A stretch of DNA of 62,194 nucleotides from an uncultured Bacteroidales bacterium. Its GTDB lineage: Bacteria; Bacteroidota; Bacteroidia; Bacteroidales; UBA932. Location: the NCBI GenBank assembly GCA_945870315.1, contig CAMBRR010000005.1:1-62194 (forward strand), written 5' to 3'. Both the position numbers and the translations under genes were made by a program. Positions 43,452-51,797 of this stretch are shown in pieces; within the stretch, counting starts at the first letter, position 1; each line of letters starts with the position of its first letter. The notes beneath the pieces are model-generated. The model saw nothing but the letters and a program-made list of their open reading frames with translations. It was not told the origin of the DNA and did not search any database.

Positions 43452-45122
43452 ATGAAAAAGATATTTATTCTTGCTTTTATGACGGTCGCAATGTTATCAA
43501 CATCGTGTACCGGGATGTTGGATGAGGAAGTTTTTGGAAGACCGACATCAGAAGAAATGCTTTCAAATGCAGAGAATGTGGCAAAGGTCGTTGGTCAGGC
43601 ATATGCAGAAGTAAACTGGCTACATGATCATTGGGGATATTGGGGAATCAATACTATTTCAACAGACGAATGTGTTGTCCCAGTGCGCAATCCAGGTCAG
43701 GACTGGTCTGATGATGGCTATTGGAAAGGTTACAATGATCATTCGTGGACTGCAAATGATGTATCTTTCGAATACGTCTGGCAGTTTTCAAATGCTGGTG
43801 CCGTACTCTGTAACAAGATTCTCAGCCAGCTTGAACCTATTAAAGCATCTTTACAGGAGGCAGGCCTTTATAACCGTTTTACAGCAGAACTTAAAGTACT
43901 GCGTTGTTATTACTATTATACTCTCTTTGATGCTTTTGGAAGGATTCCTTACCTTGAAGATTATTCGTCGGCTGCTGTCCCGCAGAGTGAAACTTGGCAG
44001 GTTTGGAATAAACTCGTGACTACTCTCGAAGAAGAGGCGCAGTATTTGCCGATTATTACAGAACAGAATCATTCTGAGAATTATGGTCGTTGTTCTCAGG
44101 GAATGGCTTATACTCTCCTTGCTCGTCTTTATTTGAATGCTTCTTCGTACGGTGTCACCCCATCAAACTGTGGTGTGGAAGGTATTACATCAGATAAAGA
44201 TTTCTACACTCGTTGTGTTGCATGCTGCCAGAAGGTAATTGATTCAAAGTCTTATAAGATTGAGGATAATTTCTTCTCGAATTTCTTCATTCACAATGAA
44301 AATAGTAAAGAAAATATTTTCGTAATTGTTGAGGATGGAAACTCAGCATTCAATTATCGTGATGTTGCGGGTAAGATGAGTAATAAACTCCGCATAACCA
44401 ATCTGACCCTTAATTATTGTTTTCAGACTTGTTGGAATACTGTGGATAAACCTTGGAATGGTTTTTGTGCTCCAGAGGATTTCCTGAAAAGGTATGAATG
44501 GGGGGTAGATCATAGAGGTCCATGTGATCAAAATGCCGGTACTCACGGTTGTGACGGATGGGCTTGGTTCTTGGGACCAGTGTATGAGAGCAAGGATTCA
44601 GATGTAATCTTAAAGATGGAAGACAAGGGAAATATTCCGGCTGTTATCGTCCCGAAGATTACATCCCTCACAGATGCGACTCATAACGATGGCGCCCGCT
44701 TTTTGAAATATGAGGTTGACAAGATTGGCGCAAACAAATATTGTGACAATGACTTTGTCCTTTTCCGTTATGCAGATGTACTTTATATGCAATATGAGGC
44801 TGCCTATCGCGCCGGCAATGATTCAAAATGTTCAGAATTGCTTGCAGATTCGGATTTTCAAAAAATTCGTACCCGTGTAGGTTGCTCCCCATATTCATCT
44901 CTTGATCTTGATGAACTTCTTAATGAACGTGGTCGTGAGTTTGCATGGGAACTTGTACGTCGTCGTGACCTCATCCGTTTCAATAAGTTTTCGATGGGAT
45001 CCTGGGATTATAAACCTAAGGCTAAGGACAATCATTGGGATTGGTTCCCGATTCCTCGTAAGATGATTGAAACATCAGGAGGTCTTTGGACTCAGAATCC
45101 AGGCTACGATACAGACAAGTAA
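43452..45122 (+). CDS. susD: SusD-like surface glycan-binding lipoprotein (starch locus)
   Basis: Lid of the SusC transporter, surface-anchored by lipidation. Lipobox LSTSC (Cys about residue 19) followed by TGMLDEE, an acidic stretch like a surface-export signal. TPR-type RagB/SusD fold: LKVLRCYYYYTLFDAFGRIP in the middle and the C-terminal signature LNERGREFAWELVRRRDLIR. 556 residues. The ATG at 43452 is preferred to a TTG at 43437. It lies 27 bases after susC. Confidence 0.95.
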   Translation: MKKIFILAFMTVAMLSTSCTGMLDEEVFGRPTSEEMLSNAENVAKVVGQAYAEVNWLHDHWGYWGINTISTDECVVPVRNPGQDWSDDGYWKGYNDHSWTANDVSFEYVWQFSNAGAVLCNKILSQLEPIKASLQEAGLYNRFTAELKVLRCYYYYTLFDAFGRIPYLEDYSSAAVPQSETWQVWNKLVTTLEEEAQYLPIITEQNHSENYGRCSQGMAYTLLARLYLNASSYGVTPSNCGVEGITSDKDFYTRCVACCQKVIDSKSYKIEDNFFSNFFIHNENSKENIFVIVEDGNSAFNYRDVAGKMSNKLRITNLTLNYCFQTCWNTVDKPWNGFCAPEDFLKRYEWGVDHRGPCDQNAGTHGCDGWAWFLGPVYESKDSDVILKMEDKGNIPAVIVPKITSLTDATHNDGARFLKYEVDKIGANKYCDNDFVLFRYADVLYMQYEAAYRAGNDSKCSELLADSDFQKIRTRVGCSPYSSLDLDELLNERGREFAWELVRRRDLIRFNKFSMGSWDYKPKAKDNHWDWFPIPRKMIETSGGLWTQNPGYDTDK

Positions 45123-45165
45123 AATACATAAAAATACTTTTTATTAATTTTAAATAATTTGCATT

Positions 45166-46323
45166 ATGAAACTTAAAAATTTGATTCTCGGCGCGATGTG
45201 CTTTGCTACATTAGCCGTTGCTTGCAACAAAGACCCTCAGGTTATTGTTCCAGGTGGTAATGATCAGGATGAAATCGAATTGCCTATCGTAAATGAACCT
45301 GGCTCAGGTAAAACTACAATGGTTCTTTATGTCCCTGAGAACACCCACGCAAATGGACTGTATGCTATTGGTACCATTAATGATTGGACTCATAATCAGG
45401 ACGAATTTAAATTCACTAAAGTTGAGGGTGATGACACTGGTCGCTGGTATCAGATAACCTTGGATTATGCCTCTGATATGGGTGTCAAGGTTTGTGCCGT
45501 TCCATCTAAGCCAGAACTTGCCGGCTGGTCATATCAGTGGGGGAAAAATATTGATGAAAATGATCCAGATCCAGAAGTCAAGGAGGATAATGTTATTGTT
45601 CTTGGCGGAACCGTGGAGATTCAATTAGAAAATCAAGGACAGCCAAAAGCTATTAACTTTGTTGATGGTGGCGTTGTCTTCATTCAGGTCAAGGCTTGGG
45701 CTGCAGATCCTAATATTAAGGAACAGCCTGCAACTGCAATCTCATTCAAACACCCTTGGAATGGCGGAGACTGGGTATATAAAGAGGCTGAGGCAAAAGG
45801 TAACGGCGTATTTGAGCTTGTAGATTACTTCGGAAATAACGGCTTTAATGTCAAAGATGAAAACAATGGCGAGGCTTGGTATCCGACGGATTCTAAATTT
45901 GTTACAATTTATGAAGGTGCTGCGACTGGAGATAAGGTGACAGTTCGTTTTACATCAACCGCTGGTTCATCAGAAGGTAAACTTGAAGTTATTCTTATTG
46001 AAAAAGGACAACTTCCTGAGGTTCAGCCTGTTATCGTGACAGTTCGTGCAAAATGGCCATCAGAGTGGAAAGACACTCCTACCGCATGGGTATGGCCAAC
46101 CGGTGGAGATGGGTCTGAGGCCGTTCTTGAAAAAGATGGCGATTTCTATAAATATACTACACCTGAAGCAGTTCCCGGCCTGAATATAATCTTTAAGGAT
46201 GGTGCTGAATGGGGGAAAGGTGATTCTCATCAGACTGTAGACATTAAAGGAATCGTTGCGAATACCGATTATGAAATTGTTTATTCTGCAACAGAGAAAG
46301 CTACTGTAAAAGAAATCAAGTAA
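45166..46323 (+). CDS. SusE-position surface glycan-binding lipoprotein
   Basis: A 385-residue lipoprotein (lipobox AVAC, Cys about residue 20) lying directly after susD. Three beta-rich parts can be seen: residues about 45-150 with YAIGTINDWTHN, like a CBM48/glycogen-binding fold; a middle domain about 165-275 with ISFKHPWNGGDWVY; and a C-terminal domain about 285-370 resembling a CBM26-type starch-binding module (TVRAKWPSEWKDTPTAWVWP, NIIFKDGAEWGKG). It should bind starch at the cell surface. It does not look like a direct homologue of B. thetaiotaomicron SusE or SusF. A strong terminator follows. Confidence 0.78.
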   Translation: MKLKNLILGAMCFATLAVACNKDPQVIVPGGNDQDEIELPIVNEPGSGKTTMVLYVPENTHANGLYAIGTINDWTHNQDEFKFTKVEGDDTGRWYQITLDYASDMGVKVCAVPSKPELAGWSYQWGKNIDENDPDPEVKEDNVIVLGGTVEIQLENQGQPKAINFVDGGVVFIQVKAWAADPNIKEQPATAISFKHPWNGGDWVYKEAEAKGNGVFELVDYFGNNGFNVKDENNGEAWYPTDSKFVTIYEGAATGDKVTVRFTSTAGSSEGKLEVILIEKGQLPEVQPVIVTVRAKWPSEWKDTPTAWVWPTGGDGSEAVLEKDGDFYKYTTPEAVPGLNIIFKDGAEWGKGDSHQTVDIKGIVANTDYEIVYSATEKATVKEIK

Positions 46324-46358
46324 TTTCTTCCTGTAAGCTTTTAATTACAAATCTAAAT

Positions 46359-46390
46359 GAGGATAGCTTGAAAAGGGCTATCCTCTTTTT
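46359..46390 (+). terminator. Terminator after the susCDE-like genes
   Basis: GAGGATAGC (46359-46367) pairs with GCTATCCTC (46377-46385), followed by TTTTTCTTTTC. It separates the transport genes from the two glycosidase genes. Confidence 0.88.
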
Positions 46391-46472
46391 CTTTTCATCT
46401 GTCAAATAATGCGTTCTGTCATCTTAAATCTGCACTTCATCGGTTTTATCTAGGATTGAATGGATAAAATGT

Positions 46473-46480
46473 TAAATTTG
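46473..46480 (+). promoter_or_regulatory. Putative promoter of the two GH13 genes, -7 box
   Basis: TAAATTTG fits TAnnTTTG and lies 26 bases before the first GH13 start, downstream of the terminator. No convincing -33 box. Confidence 0.45.
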
Positions 46481-46506
46481 TAAAACTAACACATAGATTA
46501 ATAGTG

Positions 46507-49224
46507 ATGAAGCTAACAACTGTATTTACAAAAGCCGTTGCTGTAACTGCAACCGTATTTTTTTCATTCCTTACGGCCTGTAATCCGGCAGACCTTCCGC
46601 AAGATGTTGATAATCCAAATGGAAATGAACCTGACAAACCTGTTGTCCTGCCAGATTCAGAATCAGGAATTAGTTTTGCGCCGGAAGTTCTGAATGCGGA
46701 CCAGGCGTGCACGATATATTTCAAGCCCTCAGCAACATCATCAATATCCAAGGCTCTTTATAACTGCTCAACGGATATTTATGCCCATATCGGTGTGTTC
46801 TATGATGATGATTGGAAATTTGTGCAAGCAGAATGGAATCAGAACATCGAAAAGTGCAAGTTTACAAAAATAGGAGAAAACGAATATAAACTCGAAATCA
46901 AGCCGAGTTTGAGGGAGTATTTCCAGTCTGGTACAACGCCATTGGAAAGAATAGCTCTGGTAATCAGAAATGCTGATGGCACAAAACAGACTAAGCCAGA
47001 CCAGTTCATTTCTGTTACGGATGATAAATACAAGGCAGGTGTCTTTACTCCTGATCCGGTCGTCAAGGAAACAAAACCGTCAGGAGCGCTGGAGGGGATC
47101 AATTATAATTCGGATAATTCGGTTACACTGGTTCTTCATGATCTTACCACTAAGGGGGGATGCTATGATTATGCGTATGTTATCGGTGAATTTAGCGGAT
47201 GGAAGAGGCAGAAGGAATATATGATGAAAAGAGATGATGCAGCCGGTGACTGGTGGATTACATTGCGTGACCTTGATCCTGAAAAGGAATATATGTTTCA
47301 GTATCACGTAGGTAACAGTGACATTAATTTCCGGATTCATGACCCATATACAGAGGTCGTTTACGACCCATGGAACGATAAATATATATCCTCAACGACA
47401 TATCCGAATCTTCCGGCATATCCGACCGAGACTAAAGACCGCGTCAGTGCCTTTAAAATCAATCGGGATAATTTCAATTGGACTGTTCCAAACTTCGCGA
47501 TCAAAGATCATAATAACATTGTTATTTATGAAATGCACTTCAGGGATTTTACTACAAGTAAAGATATTCTCGGTGCCATGGAAAAGTTGGATTATCTTCA
47601 GAATCTTGGCGTGGGGGCGCTTGAACTGATGCCTGTTCAGGAGTTTGAGGGCAATGACAGTTGGGGATACAATCCATGCTCATATTTTGCCATGGATAAG
47701 GCATATGGTACGAGAACCATGTATAAACAGTTCATCGATGAGTGTCACAAAAGAGGCATGGCGGTAATTCTCGACGTCGTATATAACCATACAACCGGAG
47801 CTCATCCGTATGCAAGGCTTTATTGGGATTCTGCCGCAAACAACATCAGCAGTCTGAATCCATGCTACAATGTGAATACTCCTCACGGCTTTGGAGTATT
47901 TCAGGATATAAACCATGAAAATCCACAGATTTCAAACCATATTAAACGAAGCCTTGAGTATCTGTTGAAAGAGTACAAGGTTGACGGATTCCGTTTTGAC
48001 CTGACAAAAGGCTTTACCAACCACTCAGGTAAGGATGGTTCATATGACCAGTTGAGAGTGGATATACTTAAAGGATACAACAATGCTATCAAGGCTGTAA
48101 ATCCTGATGCAATGGTAATACTTGAGCATTTCGTAGATGCCGAGAATAATGCATTAGGAGGAGAAGGCATGCACATGTGGGGAAACAATAACCACAATTA
48201 TACTAAGGTTATAGAAGGGTCAAATGTGGATTTAAGCTATATCTATGATCCAAACTGCTACAGGGTGGGATATATGGAAAGTCATGATGAAGAGCGAATC
48301 TGTTGTGCAAATCCTCCTTCAGCAGGAACTTCGAATCCTACTTCTGTGTCATGGGGAATATGTGGTACGATGACTGGCTGGGGAGATTCAAAATCTGAGA
48401 ATTACTCAAAAGATATTGCCTTTTCTGCATCCGGAAATGTATTTGTCGCCAAAAATGTAAGTATAAGTGCATCTGACGAATTCAAAATCAGGGGTAACAA
48501 TTCCTGGGATGACAATTATAATTATGGTGCGGCTGTAGACAAAACTGTACTACCGCTAGCTCAGGCATTCTCATTGACTCTGGGTGCATCATCCAAGAAT
48601 ATGAAAGCTCCGGCTGCCGATGTATATGATTTATGGTTCAGCCCTGGATTAGCTAAAGTGTGGCTGATGAAGCCAGGAGAGACTCCTGATATTCCTGAAA
48701 TGGAAAATGATGATCCACTTACCTTGAAGATGCGTCGTGCCGGTCTTGCCGCAGCCTTTTTCCTTACAGTGCCAGGTCCAAAGATGATATGGCAGTTCGG
48801 CGAATTAGGTTATGACATTTCGATTGAATATGGCGGCAGCAATGTGTCAGCTAAGCCTGTAAAATGGGATTATTTGAATGTACCTGCTCGCAAGGCATTG
48901 TATGACACTTATTCGGGTCTTCTCAAATTCCGCAACGAAAATCCCGAGTTCTTTACAAAAGGTGCCAATTTCCGCCAGTATGTTGGTACAAGTGAATTTG
49001 AATATGGTAAATTCATCTTTGGTGAAACAGCAGACAAGGCCTTTTGCGTAATGGGTAATTTTGATAATATTACCAAGGAAATTACAGCTCAATTGCCATT
49101 TGAGGGATATTGGTTCAATTGGTTCAATCCAGAGGAATCTGTATCCGGCAATAAGTTTACGGCGATTCTGAGGCCCGGTGAATTCCGCCTTGTGTTCTGC
49201 CAGATGAGGGATACTGCTGAATAA
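46507..49224 (+). CDS. GH13 alpha-amylase-family lipoprotein with an inserted starch-binding-like module
   Basis: A 905-residue lipoprotein (lipobox LTAC, Cys about 25). Order: N-terminal beta domain (about 50-190), CBM48-like E-set (about 200-300; YVIGEFSGWK), then a GH13 barrel. Catalytic parts: DVVYNH (D423-H428), nucleophile D498 in GFRFDL, acid/base E540 in VILEHF, and H593-D594 in ESHDEER. Directly after that fourth region the barrel is interrupted at about 606-735 by a domain opening SVSWGICGTMTGWG, which resembles the starch-binding domains of SusE/SusF; the barrel resumes with LKMRRAGLAAAFF and a C-terminal beta domain. It should cut starch or pullulan at the cell surface. Nine bases separate it from the pullulanase gene. 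Confidence 0.88.
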   Translation: MKLTTVFTKAVAVTATVFFSFLTACNPADLPQDVDNPNGNEPDKPVVLPDSESGISFAPEVLNADQACTIYFKPSATSSISKALYNCSTDIYAHIGVFYDDDWKFVQAEWNQNIEKCKFTKIGENEYKLEIKPSLREYFQSGTTPLERIALVIRNADGTKQTKPDQFISVTDDKYKAGVFTPDPVVKETKPSGALEGINYNSDNSVTLVLHDLTTKGGCYDYAYVIGEFSGWKRQKEYMMKRDDAAGDWWITLRDLDPEKEYMFQYHVGNSDINFRIHDPYTEVVYDPWNDKYISSTTYPNLPAYPTETKDRVSAFKINRDNFNWTVPNFAIKDHNNIVIYEMHFRDFTTSKDILGAMEKLDYLQNLGVGALELMPVQEFEGNDSWGYNPCSYFAMDKAYGTRTMYKQFIDECHKRGMAVILDVVYNHTTGAHPYARLYWDSAANNISSLNPCYNVNTPHGFGVFQDINHENPQISNHIKRSLEYLLKEYKVDGFRFDLTKGFTNHSGKDGSYDQLRVDILKGYNNAIKAVNPDAMVILEHFVDAENNALGGEGMHMWGNNNHNYTKVIEGSNVDLSYIYDPNCYRVGYMESHDEERICCANPPSAGTSNPTSVSWGICGTMTGWGDSKSENYSKDIAFSASGNVFVAKNVSISASDEFKIRGNNSWDDNYNYGAAVDKTVLPLAQAFSLTLGASSKNMKAPAADVYDLWFSPGLAKVWLMKPGETPDIPEMENDDPLTLKMRRAGLAAAFFLTVPGPKMIWQFGELGYDISIEYGGSNVSAKPVKWDYLNVPARKALYDTYSGLLKFRNENPEFFTKGANFRQYVGTSEFEYGKFIFGETADKAFCVMGNFDNITKEITAQLPFEGYWFNWFNPEESVSGNKFTAILRPGEFRLVFCQMRDTAE

Positions 49225-49232
49225 TTTTATGT

Positions 49233-51188
49233 ATGAAGAGATTTCTGATTTCGATGTTACCAGTTTTGGCGATTGTTTCATCTTGCGGTGATGCTTCAAA
49301 AGATTTACCCGTACCGGCAGAGCCGCTTGAGGAATGTATATATCTTGGAGAGAAAACTGTGTTCAGCGTGTGGGCCCCTGGTGCGGAAGCCGCACAGGTG
49401 AGGCTGTACAGGAGTGGGGCGGATGGCTCTGCCTTCAAGATAGTGAATATGGAAAAGGCCAAGGGAGGCCTGTGGAAGGCCGAAGTAGGGGAGGATATAT
49501 GTGGTACGTTTTATACTTTCACCGTCAGGAGAGAAGGGAAGTGGCTGGAAGAGACTGCTGGAATTGCAGCAAAGGCTGTGGGTGTGAACGGGCTCCGCGG
49601 TGCTGTAGTGGACTGGTCCAGAACCAATCCGGAGGGCTGGGAAAGGGATAAATCGCCTGAGGTCGAGCCTTCTGACATCATTGTCTATGAGATGCACCAC
49701 AGGGATTTTACAGCACATAAATCTTCAGGAAACCCGCATCCGGGCAAGTTTCTTGCTCTGACAGCCCGTGGAACCGTCAATCCGGAGGGCCTTTCAACCG
49801 GTATAGACCACCTCAGGGAATTGGGTGTTACCTGTGTGCAATTGTTGCCTTCAACCGATTATGCAACCATTGACGAGGCTGCCCTGGACTGTCCGCAGTA
49901 CAACTGGGGTTATGATCCGCAGAACTACAACGCTCCTGAAGGCTCATACTCGACCAATCCGTTCGACCCGTATTCCCGTATCAGGGAGTTCAAGCAGATG
50001 GTCCAGAGTCTTCACGAGGCCGGATTCAAAGTTATACTTGATGTTGTGTACAATCATACTTTCTCGGCGTCAAAGTCTGGTTTTGAAAGGACTGTTCCGG
50101 GTTATTTTTACAGGTTCAATGAGGATGGTTCTTTTGCAAATGGTTCAGGCTGTGGCAATGAGACGGCATCGGAGAAAGGAATGTTCCGCAAATTTATGAC
50201 CGAATCTCTCCAGTGGTGGATGACTGAGTATCATATAGATGGATTCCGCTTCGATCTTATGGCTATTCACGACATAGCTACTATGAACTATATCAGCGAG
50301 CGTCTTCACGCAATTTCCCCTGATGTCATCCTCTACGGCGAAGGTTGGGCTGCAATGGCCCCTGCCTATCCTGCCGAAAAATTGTCTTTCAAGGACAATG
50401 TCGCGCAGCTGGACCGCATCGGAGCCTTCAGTGACAATATAAGAGATGCTTTGCGTGGCCCTCTCGACTGTTCCAATGCCGGGTTCGTGGGCGGAATAGA
50501 AGGCAATGTCCCTAACGTGATTTTCGGACTTGTGGGAGGTGTAAGTCATCCGGATTCCAGTGTGCCGGCCTGGGCCGCAGAGCCGCTTCAGCACGTCAGC
50601 TATGCCAGCTGCCACGATGACCACTGTCTCAGGGACAGATTTGAAATAGCAGCCCCGGAAGCATCTGAGGCCGAGCGCATTAGGATGGTGAAACTTGCCC
50701 AGACGGCTGTACTTGTTTCTCAAGGCCTTCCATTCCTGTACAACGGAGAGGAGGTGTATCGTAGCAAGCAGGGTCACAAGAATACCTATAATATGCCCGA
50801 TCAGGTCAATGCCATAGATTGGAACCTTAAATCTCGTTATAAGGACCTTTTTGACTATTGTGCTGCTCTTTGTGCAATCCGTCACGCTCACCACGGCTTC
50901 TGTCTGACTGATGGAACTTCCGTGGCTGAAAAGGTAAGCTTTCTGAAGGTTGACAATCCTTGTGCTGTTGCATTCAGTATCAACTCCCTGGAAGGCATTG
51001 ACAGCGCTAAGTCACTGGTCGTGCTGCTGAATGGTTCAAAAGAACCTGTAAAGGTGGATATCCCTCACGGAAGTTATGTGGTTCTGTGCTCTGACGCAGA
51101 AGCATCCGTTGATGGACTGGGAGCATATACCGGGTCGATGATTTCAGCAGATCCTATCTCAGCAACCATCCTCGCCCAAGCGGAATAA
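49233..51188 (+). CDS. pulA: Type I pullulanase-like GH13 lipoprotein
   Basis: Debranching enzyme for alpha-1,6 links in starch or pullulan; 651 residues with a lipobox (VSSC, Cys about 18). The N-terminal CBM48-like domain (about 30-120; VFSVWAPGAEAAQVRLY) precedes the barrel. The type I pullulanase signature YNWGYDP is at 223-229. Catalytic residues: D341 in GFRFDL, E370 in YGEGW, H461-D462 in SCHDDH. It complements the preceding amylase-like enzyme: one cuts, one debranches, feeding SusCD. The envelope location is inferred from the lipobox; periplasmic versus surface is not settled. Confidence 0.92.
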   Translation: MKRFLISMLPVLAIVSSCGDASKDLPVPAEPLEECIYLGEKTVFSVWAPGAEAAQVRLYRSGADGSAFKIVNMEKAKGGLWKAEVGEDICGTFYTFTVRREGKWLEETAGIAAKAVGVNGLRGAVVDWSRTNPEGWERDKSPEVEPSDIIVYEMHHRDFTAHKSSGNPHPGKFLALTARGTVNPEGLSTGIDHLRELGVTCVQLLPSTDYATIDEAALDCPQYNWGYDPQNYNAPEGSYSTNPFDPYSRIREFKQMVQSLHEAGFKVILDVVYNHTFSASKSGFERTVPGYFYRFNEDGSFANGSGCGNETASEKGMFRKFMTESLQWWMTEYHIDGFRFDLMAIHDIATMNYISERLHAISPDVILYGEGWAAMAPAYPAEKLSFKDNVAQLDRIGAFSDNIRDALRGPLDCSNAGFVGGIEGNVPNVIFGLVGGVSHPDSSVPAWAAEPLQHVSYASCHDDHCLRDRFEIAAPEASEAERIRMVKLAQTAVLVSQGLPFLYNGEEVYRSKQGHKNTYNMPDQVNAIDWNLKSRYKDLFDYCAALCAIRHAHHGFCLTDGTSVAEKVSFLKVDNPCAVAFSINSLEGIDSAKSLVVLLNGSKEPVKVDIPHGSYVVLCSDAEASVDGLGAYTGSMISADPISATILAQAE

Positions 51189-51211
51189 TCATAACTATAC
51201 TCAAATAAAAT

Positions 51212-51243
51212 AAACGCAGGCGATCTCACGACCGTCTGCGTTT
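51212..51243. terminator. Terminator between the two Sus loci
   Basis: AAACGCAGGCG (51212-51222) pairs with CGTCTGCGTTT (51233-51243), one mismatch. The minus-strand side is followed by TTTATTTTATTT, so it can stop transcripts from both converging operons. Confidence 0.75.
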
Positions 51244-51313
51244 GTATTTCAATATTTATGTAACAATTAATCTTCTGAGGGCGGATATATTCCAATATCG
51301 TGCCAAAATATTG

Positions 51314-51784
51314 TTACAGAAATCTTATGAGTGTTTCTGCCTTGGTGCCGTAGTCCAGGGCATCTTTCTTGACTTCTGAAGGAATGGCCTTGCGCTTATA
51401 TGTGCAGACTTCCTCAGGAGTGATGTCCCGTGATGTCATAGTAAGCACATCATTCTCGATGCTCACGGTATAACTGCAGGCAAATGTTGCCCCGTCCTTG
51501 TATGTTCCGTTGAGAATTCCGTTTTTGAGCAGGTATGTTCCCTCGTGAAGGGTATAATGTCCTTCACCGATTTTCTGATAAATTGAAAATGAATCGGTTG
51601 CTTTGTCAAAGGCGATGTAGACATCGACATCCATCTTTTCGGCTTCCCCCGCAGAGAAGGTAACAAGATGCCACTCTCCAGTAAGATCAATCTTTTCAAT
51701 CGGAGCCGGTTTCTTGCATCCTGCAAGGCAGAGAACGCAGAAAACTGCTGCAACTATGGCGTTGTATATTCTAGTCTTATTCAT
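51314..51784 (-). CDS. Small lipocalin-like lipoprotein
   Basis: A 156-residue lipoprotein with lipobox LAGC (Cys about residue 23) followed by KKPAP, lacking the acidic run seen in surface lipoproteins, so perhaps periplasmic. The mature part is an antiparallel beta pattern starting DLTGEWHLVTFS, as in lipocalin-like domains of Bacteroidota. It is the last gene of the SusC/SusD-protease operon, 13 bases after the protease. The ligand is unknown; an inhibitor or chaperone role for the protease is one possibility, not supported directly. Confidence 0.72.
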   Translation of the reverse strand: MNKTRIYNAIVAAVFCVLCLAGCKKPAPIEKIDLTGEWHLVTFSAGEAEKMDVDVYIAFDKATDSFSIYQKIGEGHYTLHEGTYLLKNGILNGTYKDGATFACSYTVSIENDVLTMTSRDITPEEVCTYKRKAIPSEVKKDALDYGTKAETLIRFL

Positions 51785-51797
51785 ATTTTCCTGTTAT

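Noticed and set aside
39080..51188. Mobile or integrative origin of the starch locus
   Set aside because: No integrase, tRNA boundary, direct repeats or IS ends were found at either edge.
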